Below, piece by piece: positions 35,844-46,181 of a stretch of DNA of 64,000 nucleotides (its first letter is position 1; the number at the start of each line of letters is the position of its first letter). The translations under genes were made by a program, and so were the position numbers. This DNA is from Anthostomella pinea (Eukaryota; Ascomycota; Sordariomycetes; Xylariales; Xylariaceae): assembly GCA_963556695.1 (NCBI GenBank), contig CAUWAG010000010.1, positions 1,302,001-1,366,000 of the forward strand, given 5' to 3'. The notes beneath the pieces were generated by a model that saw only the letters and a list, made by a program, of their open reading frames with translations, made no database searches and had not been told where the DNA came from.

Positions 35844-37050
35844 AATCTTTATATCGAATAATATATAACGTAGGCCACAAGCGAGTGGGACATACGAGTG
35901 AGCGGGATACTTTCACTAACCTTCTAATCAATATGTCAAATAACTTAATCACAACGCATTGAATTCAATCTACTCAATCGGATTCCTCTTCTTGAGAGGT
36001 TTCTATCTCTATTGTACAAGTTCGCGCATTATGGCCAGTGTTGCTGCAAACATCACACCGTCGCTCACGCGCTGCTGCTCTCTTTAGATGATGACTACCT
36101 TTACCTATTTCTTATCTTACTAGTTCAGTATTATCCTTTGTAGCCTAAAGACCTATTATATCTTTAACAGAACGTATTCCTCTTTTTATTAGATATTTGT
36201 TTTTTGTTCTCTGGTATTTATTTAGTAAGTGACTGGCCTCCTCTAGCTCACAGACCTTAGAATTAACCAAAGTGACCTTATGCATTAAACCATGTATAGC
36301 CTTTGAAAACGAGCTTAACGCATCAATTATTGATATAGGTGAGCTTTCTTAGTAATTTCTGACTCGATTCCAGATATAAACTGATTGGTTTACCGTTTTA
36401 TTAATAGTGATAGGCATCTTGGAAGTCCAAGTAATAGGTGGCAGATTGGGGTCTGAGGACGGTGTTCGTATGACAGCGACAGTATCCAGCTTTGAAATGA
36501 CACTTTCTGGGTCAAAAGAAACAAACCCAGTGGCATTAAAACCTGCTCAAATATTTCCTGGCGTCATAGCAGTGTTATGTGCTTCACAAAACGCTGTAAG
36601 GAAGTCCTCTTTTGAAACATAGGTTATATAACGCCGGATGAGATCCTTAATCATGCGACCGTAAGCTCATTTGAGCGGGCTAAAACAGCCGATATCTAAA
36701 GGCTGGAGCCTATGTGACAAGTGGGCAGGCATATAAATGGTAATGATGCCATTATTCTGGCAATAATTCTCAAAGACCTGGGAATGGTGGCTTTCATGAC
36801 CATCCAGGATGAGGAGACGTTTACCAGCAGTCATACGCGGTCTGGTATACTTGTCAAAATGCTGAATCCATTTCAAAACAAGCTCATTTGTAGTCCATTC
36901 GTTATCAGACATAGCCACCTTCCGATTGCGTGGTAATGTTGTGTTGCCATACCAGGACGCAAGGTGGGTTTTGCCCTGTAAAATGATGAATGGCGGGACC
37001 ACCCAACCATCAGCATTGATAGTAGAGATACTGTAGACCATTATTTGTTA

Positions 37051-37608
37051 CAGTGGGTCAGCACAAATAGCAAACACCCACTCTTATTAAAGAACCCTCC
37101 TCATTATAACTGCATTCGAAGCGTTACGCGAGAAAAAAAAAACCGGGATAAAGATAAATATAGAAAGTTTTAAAGGTGTAATAAAGTCAAAATTTAAAAA
37201 GTATTTTAACTTGAATGATTATAAAGATTTTAATAAAACTACGTAACATTAGGTATTTTATACTTATTCCTACATCTTTTAATGTAATCGATGCATTTAA
37301 ATGTCCTTTTAATAAAAATTTAAAAATTTTACTTTTTAAAACATAGCTTAGTCAGTTTTTCTATACTTGATTTTATAAAACTGTTATAAAAAGGTAAATT
37401 TATATAACTATATACCTAGTTTTTAAGCGGTGCTATTAATTAAGAAAACCCGTTCATAAATGAAATAAAATTAGTACTTTAATACTTATATAATAAAGTC
37501 AATTCTGATATTTTCCCCTTATTTCTAATTAAATAAAGTCTTTAATAAGCGTGTGTCAAAGTGCGAGAAGTAAAATTTAAAGGTGTTTAGTTTTTTGTCT
37601 ACCCACTG
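37051..37608. mobile_element. 558-bp TIR element (MITE-like) inside pogo copy 1
   Basis: Ends CAGTGGGT and ACCCACTG, with similarity extending about 25 bp inward (AAACACC in both arms). It is flanked by TA on both sides and is very AT-rich inside with no coding frame. Its removal restores alignment with the intact pogo sequence. The TA target fits Tc1/mariner/pogo-type mobilisation. Confidence 0.75.
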
Positions 37609-37635
37609 TACCTTGCTGAGCTTGTCTAGGCCTGC

Positions 37636-37788
37636 TGTTGAATATACGGATGTTGATTGATTGATGCTATTGATTGTTCTGCTCTGCGTGCAGAGATTGA
37701 TCATCTGTCTTTTTGGTGAGTCAGATGCCCTGTGTGTCTCTGCCCTACTAGAGATCTTCCGGTGTCTATTTCCGGCTCCCATTCAATA
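37636..37788. repeat. 153-bp insertion with CCTGC target duplication, solo-LTR-like
   Basis: Absent from the related pogo copy at 49284-51143. It is flanked by CCTGC at 37631-37635 and 37789-37793. It starts TGTTGAAT and ends ATTCAATA; the last bases would be ATTCAACA before one C-to-T change, giving TG...CA inverted ends as in an LTR. Confidence 0.65.
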
Positions 37789-38372
37789 CCTGCCACGTCT
37801 TTTGGCGCTTGTAATGACTATGCCGGACCCAATAATGCCCATCATAAACCCAGTCTTGTCGAAGTTGTAAATATCCGCGTCTTGAATACCATGTTTTGCA
37901 ATTGCTACCGCAACTTAACGAAATCACGCGCAATACACGTCCGGATCTTTGTTTAAGACCCTTGAATAGTCCATCTTGCAATGAAAACGCGTCTTGAGAC
38001 CTGTTGTTAGTTTGATGAAGGTCGCTGTCCAGTTCTTTCTGACACGTCTAGCCCTACGCACCGTCAACAATTGATTTGCTATATCTTCAACATAAGTGTA
38101 CCAGGACAGAAATGCTCGTGCATTCATATTGAGTATAAAAGAGCAAATGTCATTCTTTTCAGAAACCATAAGTTTCAAAGAATTGGGCATGCTATCGCAT
38201 CATGATGGTCAGGCAGCGATTCGTTGAGCCATTATAGAGATTGGTAGATAGAAAGTTTTGGCAAGCTTTTGAACAGAAATATAAGGGTCTTATTTTTTAG
38301 CTTGCATAGCTAGCTGCATGTCTGATTCATTGTAACGCGGTGCCATTGTTATGGGTAGAGAAATACTGGTTG

Positions 38373-38575
38373 TGTTGGAACAGGCTTGAACGATCAATCA
38401 TAATACTCAAGTATGGGGTCAAGGTCATGATGTTGCTGATGGTTGGATTGTGAGGTCTAGCTGGACCTGAAGGTCTGGCTAAGTAACCTCGCAATCCGGT
38501 ATCTATCACTTATCTAATCATACATGTAGGTCTTGGTATAGATGGTTTGCAGGCTGGAATTGCATAGATCCAACA
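38373..38575 (+). repeat. Solo LTR family A, copy 1 (inside pogo copy 1)
   Basis: 203 bp, TGTTGGAACAGG...ATCCAACA, with target duplication GGTTG at 38368-38372 and 38576-38580. It lies between the transposase start and the right terminal repeat of the pogo element. Confidence 0.88.
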
Positions 38576-39070
38576 GGTTGGATGTTAACAATTTGAGAGG
38601 TTCATGAAAGTGTCTCACTCGTTTGTGTGTCCCGGTCGCTTGTGACCTACGTTACATTAAATTATAAAAACTAATAATATTTCGCTTATTTATAAATTCT
38701 ATAGAGCTCGTGCGTGAATGAAGTTTATAAATCATACGTAAATAATATTATTTATAATTAAATTTATAACTTCTTGGATATTATTTGAATACTTTTATCT
38801 TTTTTTAAGTAATGTTATTTTTATACTGTTCAATAATCTTAATAAAAAAGGATTTACGTAACTTCCAAATATCTATTTTAATCAAAATATTTTTTATAAA
38901 ATAAAATATTAATACTAGTTGCGTACGTCTTAATAGTTAATAATACGGTTAATTATTTATCGGTTTTCCGCTTTAATATTGAGTTATAAACGCTTTTATA
39001 AGGCCGGGCTTTTTCATATACATCATTCAAAAAACAACCCTTTATATATTTGATTATATAGTAATGATAA

Positions 39071-39274
39071 TGTTGGATCCATGCGATTCCAGACTGCAAA
39101 CCATCTATACCAGGACCCACATGTATAATTAGATAAGATAAGATAGTGGATTGAGAGGGCACTTGGCCAGACCTTCGAGTCCAGCTAGATTCCTCTCAAT
39201 CCAACCATCAGCAACATCATGACCTTGACCCCATACTCGAGTATTATGATTGATCGTTCAAGCCTGTTCCAACA
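39071..39274 (-). repeat. Solo LTR family A, copy 2 (inverted)
   Basis: 204 bp in opposite orientation to the other copies, with target duplication GATAA at 39066-39070 and 39275-39279. Confidence 0.88.
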
Positions 39275-39392
39275 GATAAATTGATTTTATACGTAAATTT
39301 AAAATCGTAAATTTGAGTATTTTTTACAAAGCTGATTTATTTACCTGATAACTTATAACTTAGCCGTCGTTAATTAATATATTTAATATTAC

Positions 39393-39594
39393 TGTTGGAA
39401 CAGGCTTGAATGATCAATCATAATACTCGAGTATGGGGTCAAGGTCATGATGTTGCTGATGGTTGGATTGAAAAGTCTAGCTGGACCTGCAGGTTTGGCT
39501 AAGTGACCTCACAATCTGGTATCTAATCTCTTATCTAATCCTATATATGGGTTCTGTATGGATGGTTTGACTGTGGAATCACATGGATCCAACA
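39393..39594 (+). repeat. Solo LTR family A, copy 3
   Basis: 202 bp with target duplication ATTAC at 39388-39392 and 39595-39599. It keeps near-normal GC in an AT-rich surrounding. Confidence 0.9.
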
Positions 39595-40543
39595 ATTACT
39601 TTAACCCATTAATTTATGTTAAAGTATGTTAAATGCTGATTTTTATTATAATATTCTTCGGTCTATTTATGAGCCGTTAATAATTTAACTATTAATTAGA
39701 ACTTATTTTTTGTTACATTAATAACGCAGTTTTTTACTGCTGTATTACCTCTAAATTATTAAATAAGTCGTATTAATAGTAATATGTTTTTAAAAGCTAA
39801 TAAGTTATATTTTAAAAGCGCCTTTACCAGTATCGTTTTAACAACGAAGGATTATAAACTATTATATATAAACTATTATGAATTATAAAAAATAAAAAAA
39901 GTAATACTTAATAAATTAGTTGTATTTTTCGATCCAGTTATTTACTTATAAACAGTATGCGGTATTAAACTTATAACGAACTTAAAACAAATAATATAAA
40001 GATTGTTAAAAACTATTTTATAAATAACGATCGTCGGTTTAAAAGGACATATTTTAAAGTATTATATAAATTGGAAATATAATAGACTATAAAATCGGTT
40101 AGGCCGGTTATTATGCGTATAAATATAGCTAAAATGTAAAAGCTATACTTCGTACACTTATTGATAACGATCAAAATAAAATCTGCTTACATATTAAAAC
40201 TAAATTTATTAAAAATTAATAATCTCGTAGTAAAAATTACACTTAATTTCTAACTAGATCGGTTAAGTATTAATAACGGCTCAAAACTTTTATATGATAA
40301 GTAATAAAATAAATTACTGCGTTAATATTTAAAATGATTTTTGATATAAAACTTTACGTCTCGATTTTAAGCTTTTTGTAAATACTTACCTATATAAAGC
40401 TTATATGTTTTAATTTCGCCTTAATAACCTGCTATAAACGAATTACAATACTAATATATTTAGCTTTATTTTATTCTAAAACTATTAGAAACGTATATAA
40501 TACCTTTATATTTAAACTATTTATCGATTTCGTTTTATGATTA

Positions 40544-42391
40544 ACGTAGCTGATAAGCGAGTTAGTATTCGTTATAAACTTTTTAACCAATACGATTTAA
40601 ACCATTATATATCTACTACTAATAATGGTACCGCGTTATAATGAATTGGATTTGCAGCTAGCTATCTAAGCTAAACGCTGTAACTTTTATATTTTATATT
40701 TTAACTGGCAAAACTTTTTAACGTCCTTCGTTGTATTTTAAGCAATAAAATTAAACAAATGCTATTACAACGCAATAACATGCTTAATACTTTGAAACTT
40801 ATAGTTTTCAAAAAGAACGCTATTCTTTTTCTTTTCTTTTTTCGACTTCAATACGCGAGCAACTCTACCCCGGCACAATTATATTAAAAATATAGCGAAT
40901 TAGTTGTTAGCAGGGCGTAAGGCTAAACACGTTAAAAGGAACTAAATGCGGAGCTTTATTAAACGCATACTAAGCTTTTAAACGCAGGTTTTTTTTAAGA
41001 ATAGACTATTAAAGGGTCTTAAACAAAAATCTAAACGCATATCGCGCGTAGTTTTGCTAAGTTAAGACGGCAGTTACAAAATATGATTTTTAAAACGCGG
41101 ATATTTACAACTTTAATAAGATTAAGTTTATAATAAGCATTATTAGGTCCGGCATAATCGTGTTAGGCGCCGAAAAACGTACCAAGCTTAAATAAGTTTA
41201 CTAAAATAATAACAAATGGTTCATAATGATTTTTACTATTAATACTAATAGTTAAGTAGTTTACCGTTTGTTATTTTATAAGGTAAAACCTACCTTGCAT
41301 TATAATATCGCGATGCGATATTATTGCGCGATTAAAAATTAGCCGTATTTGATAACGGGTGGATTACAAATAAGATCGTTTTAAAATGGATTTAGAATTT
41401 TAATAAGTATATTAAACCGCGTAAAACTGCCGGTAAACGCTTCTTTATTTTAAATGGTTATGAAAATTATCTTTTGTAGGTTTTTAAAGATCATTATTAA
41501 AATAATAGCATTCTTACTCGTTATATACCGGCTTACTTTTTTTATAAGCTTTAACCTTTAAATGTTAATTGTTTTAGCCCGCTTAAACGAACTTCCAGTC
41601 ATATAATTAAATATTTTATCCGGCGTTATATAACCTACGTTTTGAAGAAGAAAAACATTCTTATAGCGTTTTATAAAGCACAGAACGTTACCATAACGCC
41701 GGAAAACGTTGAAGCAAATTTTAATACTACTAGCCGAATTCTTTTTAGCTTAAAAGGTATCATTTCAAAGCTAGATGCTATCACTGTTATATAAATACTG
41801 TCGCTAAAGCTTAATCGGCTACCTATTATTTAAACTTTAAAAACGCCTACTATTATTAACAAAGCAGTAATTTAGTCGGTTTATATTAAAACCCAAATTG
41901 AAAACTACTAGGAAAAATTACCTATATTAATTATTAATGCATTAAAATGGGGTTTAAGTGCTACGTACGGTTTTATATACAAGGTTGCTTTAGTTAATTT
42001 CTAAGTCTGCGAGTTAAGAAAAGCTAATTATTTACTAAGTAAACGCTAAAGAATAAGAAATAAACGTTTAATAATAATAAAATACTTTTTGTTAAAAATG
42101 CAGGAAGTCTTTATGCTGTAAAAGATGGTATTAAGCTGGTAAGACAGGAAATAGATAAAACTAGTCGTCGTTTAAAAAAGGCAGCAGCGCGTAAGCAACG
42201 GTGTAGTGTTTGCGGCAATATTGGCTATAATGCGCGAACTTATACAATAAAAATAAAACCCTCTAAAGAAGAGGAATCTAATTAATTAAATTAAATCAAA
42301 TGCGTTATAGTAAAGTTATTTAACGTAGCAGCTAAAGAGTTTATAACGAGTATTAACTCGCTTATAATGCCAACTCGCTTGTTAGCTACGT
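40544..42391 (+). mobile_element. Fot1/pogo-type transposon, copy 2, heavily RIP-mutated
   Basis: 1848 bp, with inverted ends ACGTAGCTGATAAGCGAG and CGCTTGTTAGCTACGT flanked by TA (40542-40543 and 42392-42393). The frame beginning at 40625 (ATGGTACCGCGTTATAATGA) aligns with the transposase start of copy 3. It is full of stops, for example where copy 3 has CAA this copy has TAA. The 3' end still shows the zinc-knuckle region and an acidic GAAGAGGAATCT tail before 42290. No product is possible. Confidence 0.85.
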
Positions 42392-44433
42392 TATGTTAAA
42401 TTATTATTATACTTACTTTAAATTTACTTTTTACTTCAGTCCTTATTATATACGAACTTATTATAAAATTATAAAATTAGAACTAAAATAATTATAAGTT
42501 TTACTTTGTTAAACGATATCTTTTTAATCGCTGTACGTATATGTAACGGCCAAAAGACAAATGGTTTGTAACCCGTAAGTTTAACTATAAAATTCTAACG
42601 TAAGAAATCTACGCCTTTATTTTTAACGAAATTTTAACATATTATTAATACGCTTTTATAACGCGTTTAAATAGCGTTCAAGCCATATACAGCATTCTAT
42701 TTTATAATAATTATTATAATATAATCAAACTTAAATCCGTGTTACAACGTTTTTATATCGTTATCTTATAAAGCTATGTTGAAATAATTTAATTATTAAA
42801 AAAGTCGTTGATAAGATTTTACACTTTTAATCGAAATTAAGTAGTAACATTTACTAAGATAACATCTTTAAGCTGTTATAATTGTTTTAAATTAAACTTT
42901 TACTTTATATCGAAACATTAAAAATTGGAATAAACGATAATAATATAAATTAATTACGTTTCGTAATTAATATAATACCGCTATATTTATGAAGCGTTAA
43001 TAATTATAAAAAGCCTTTTATTTATTGAATTATATCGTATTTAAAAAAAAGTTATTTTCCAAAACTTAAGAGTTATTAAGTATTATTTGCTATTTTTATA
43101 TAATTATAAAGGAACGGTTTTAATTACTTTTATAAATATACTTATTTTGATATAAATAAGTAACGTAACATCAAAATAACGTAATGTGCCCCCTTTTATA
43201 AAGGCTATTATTAATATTTACGTTAAAAATAATCTTTATTCTAGTTTTATATTTAATCGTCATAAATTATTAATAAAGATAAAAATTTAATATATTTCAT
43301 AATAAACCCTCTAATAAAACTGATAAACCTAAAGAATATTTAAATATTGTACATGTTTCAAAAAATTAGAGAATTTTACTTTGTAATAAATTTGTTGTTA
43401 TTTATAATAAAACTTATACTATATAAAACTGATATGAAGTCTTTACTTTTACAACTAATAGGATTCTTTTTCGTATTCATATCTTTTAATCCCAGTCTTT
43501 TAGATCAATTTAAAGAAGTATAACTATAATTAATAAACGGTTTGAATTTTTAAAAAATTAAAAATTGCGAGCTGTGATGTTTTTGTATAAGTTTATTTAA
43601 TCATTTATAATTAACGTACAAAATCATACGCCTTTTAAAAATTAAATAAACTAAATCCTTTAATAAAGTTAAAACTTTAATCAATTTAACCTTTCCGCTC
43701 AACGCTTTTTAAATATTCGAGTATGATTTCGAATTCTGGAAGAAAATAGCCTTTAAAAAGTCTTCTCTTTATTTTAAAGCTTAGTAACGTAATCATATGC
43801 TAAAAAATATAGCTATAATCGGTTATATACTGCTTTATTTCTATTTAATATATCGAAATAAACGGAAATAAAATTTTATTTCATTAGAAAAATAAGATAT
43901 ATATCATATGTTACAGTTATAATTACATAATAATTACATACTTTTCTTGTAAAGCGAATAAAACAGATATATTTTATAAATAATTGAAAATTTTATTATT
44001 TCGTAACTTAACTAATAGCTAAGTTCACCTTTCTAATTTAATTGATTTTTAATATTACGATCGGTTTAAATATACTTACGACAATAAATAGTTATAAACG
44101 CGTTTTTATAACACTATTTATATCGATTATTCATTTTAACCAAACGAAATAAACCAAATAAAAAGATTATATTACAATTAAAATATTCGAGGCCTAGTCT
44201 GGGCTAGTGGGAAATTTTTAACCTCCGATTTCGACTTTTTTACGATAAATAATGCTATAATTAACGCCCAAATTCACATATTTACTTTGTTTATTTTATT
44301 ATTTACTTATATAAATATTTAAATCAACGTATATTTAAAACCGTAACGTTTTTTTATCTTAGTTGTTACGTTACTATATAGGGTTTATATTAATATTATA
44401 AGCCTTTCTTCAAAGCAAACCAATAAAAGATAA

Positions 44434-44635
44434 TGTTGGAACAGCCTTGAACGATCAATCATAATACTCGAGTATTGGGTCAAGGTCATGATGTTGCTGA
44501 TGGTTGGATTGAAAAGTCTAGCTGGACCTGCAGGTCTGGCTAAGTGACCTCACAATCTGGTATCTAATCTCTTATCTAATCATACATGTGGGTTCTGTAT
44601 AGATGGTTTGACTGTGAAATCACATGGATACAACA
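44434..44635 (+). repeat. Solo LTR family A, copy 4
   Basis: 202 bp with target duplication GATAA at 44429-44433 and 44636-44640. It is closest to copy 3. Confidence 0.9.
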
Positions 44636-45987
44636 GATAACTTATATCATTATAATTATAATACTTAATTTTAAAACACTATTATTGCTTATAACCTACT
44701 ACCGTATAGTTATTATAATTATAATTTCTTAGCCTTGTGATATCAAAATAATAAGGTTTAATATAACTTATTTTACTATAATTATAACACGTAAAAAAAT
44801 AGCCGCGGTTAATATTTATAAGTATTTTATAACGTAGCAAAAATATTGCGTCGTAGTATAAAGTTTTAAATATTTACAGCGTATTAAAAGGCGTAAGTGT
44901 ACTTCAATTTATCGATATTCTAAAAAAAAATCGTAATATTATGAAAAATACCTGAATATTTACTTATAAGCTATTAAGATATATTAAAAAAGTATAAAAC
45001 GGTAAATATCAAGTGATTTACGTTAAATATTACGTAAAATATTTTATACCGCGATCCGGTTTTAATTTAATTAAGTTTTACGTACGAAATATTCGGAACT
45101 TAAAGTTTATTTCGAAACTTAATCGTAAATAACGCGAAATTACCAGCAAATACGATTTGAGTATATACCTCTATATTTCGATTATAAAACCCTTTAAATG
45201 AATTTTTTTTTTTTAGCTTTTATACCGTATTAGTTACAGAATTATCGGCTAATTTAAATATTTGCCTTTTAATACTGAATAAAATATTAACCGCTTTTTA
45301 AACCTTATTTTTTAAATGTATTTTGAGTTTGTTTAATACCTTTTTATAAAGTTTATTTCTTTATATGTTTTTTATGTTGAAATAAAATAACGTAAATGAA
45401 AGGCGTTAAATCAATCGCGCGTGTTTTTATATATTAAATACAGCTTTAATTTAAGTAACACAATTAATAAAATCATAACATTTATTTTTTCATATTGTAT
45501 ATTAAATAACATACAAAATAAATATAAATATAAATAGCTTTTTTAATAAATATTAATAAATCTTAGGATAATTTTTTATGAATATCAAACAAGTGATTAA
45601 TAATTAAAATTAAATTAAATTAAATTAAAACTAGATTTTAATTTGCTAAGGTTAGATTTAATACTATAACCAACATCGGATTCATACTGATAATACATCG
45701 TATTATAGTGAATTTTGAATTTCAACTTTAAGCTGTTTATCTTCGCTTTTAAATATAATAAATCGTCGTTATTTATTATAAATAATTTTGTATCGAGTTT
45801 ATACAAATATTCATTTAATTTCTTATTATATTTTAAATACTGCTCGAAATTATATGAAGCTTTAAATTATTATTATTAAGTAAAAAAAAGTATAAATAAG
45901 CTAATAAATAAGTTAATAATAAATTAAAAAGTTATAACTATTCTAATTACTTTTAACGGTTTAATTTTAAGTAAAAAAGTTTTAAAC

Positions 45988-46181
45988 TATCAAAACGTAA
46001 TGTTATAAAATAAGAAAAGTAGTTAATTAAATATCGTGTAATAAGAAGTAAAGTAAAATATAATCAAAACTTAACCTTCTTTTTAATGTAAGTATTTTAT
46101 AGACCTTATATATGCCTTCGTAAATACCGTATACCCCTCTTTTCGGACGAATATTGCCGATTGGCTCAAAGACCCCTGATA
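45988..46181 (+). repeat. Right LTR of the decayed island retrotransposon
   Basis: 194 bp, the same length as its partner. The 5' third of this copy is more AT-mutated than the left copy, the 3' third less. Confidence 0.8.

Larger units (their letters stand above)
35868..38652 (-). mobile_element. Fot1/pogo-type DNA transposon, copy 1, decayed and carrying three insertions
   Basis: Inverted ends ACGTAGGCCACAAGCGAG (left) and its partner ending CGCTTGTGACCTACGT (right) are flanked by TA on both sides. The minus-strand transposase starts near 38345 and ends near 35950. Recognisable parts are the HTH/CENPB-like region, a DDE segment (LLILDGHESHHS ... LQPLDIGCFSPLK) and a C-terminal CCHC zinc knuckle. 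It is interrupted by a 558-bp TA-flanked insertion (37051-37608), a 153-bp insertion (37636-37788) and a 203-bp solo LTR (38373-38575). Its terminal repeats diverge from copies 2 and 3, suggesting a separate subfamily. Confidence 0.85.
33918..46181 (+). mobile_element. RIP-degraded LTR retrotransposon hosting nested insertions (AT-rich island)
   Basis: The island is very AT-rich (roughly a quarter GC by eye) and bounded by two 194-bp direct repeats, 33918-34111 and 45988-46181. These start TGTCAAGG/TATCAAAA and end TAATA/TGATA, readable as an original TGTCA...TGACA after C-to-T and G-to-A change. The flanking 5-mers are CTGCT (33913-33917) and TTGCT (46182-46186), a target duplication with one transition. 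Removing the nested elements listed separately leaves about 6.5 kb, a normal size for an LTR retrotransposon. I could not recognise surviving protein domains. Plus orientation is suggested only by a purine-rich run (GTAAAAAAG, about 45971-45979) before the right LTR. Confidence 0.75.

Noticed and set aside
33918..46181. AT-rich island as a possible centromere or mitochondrial insertion
   Set aside because: Its ends are matched LTRs with near-matching target duplication and its content is identifiable decayed transposons.
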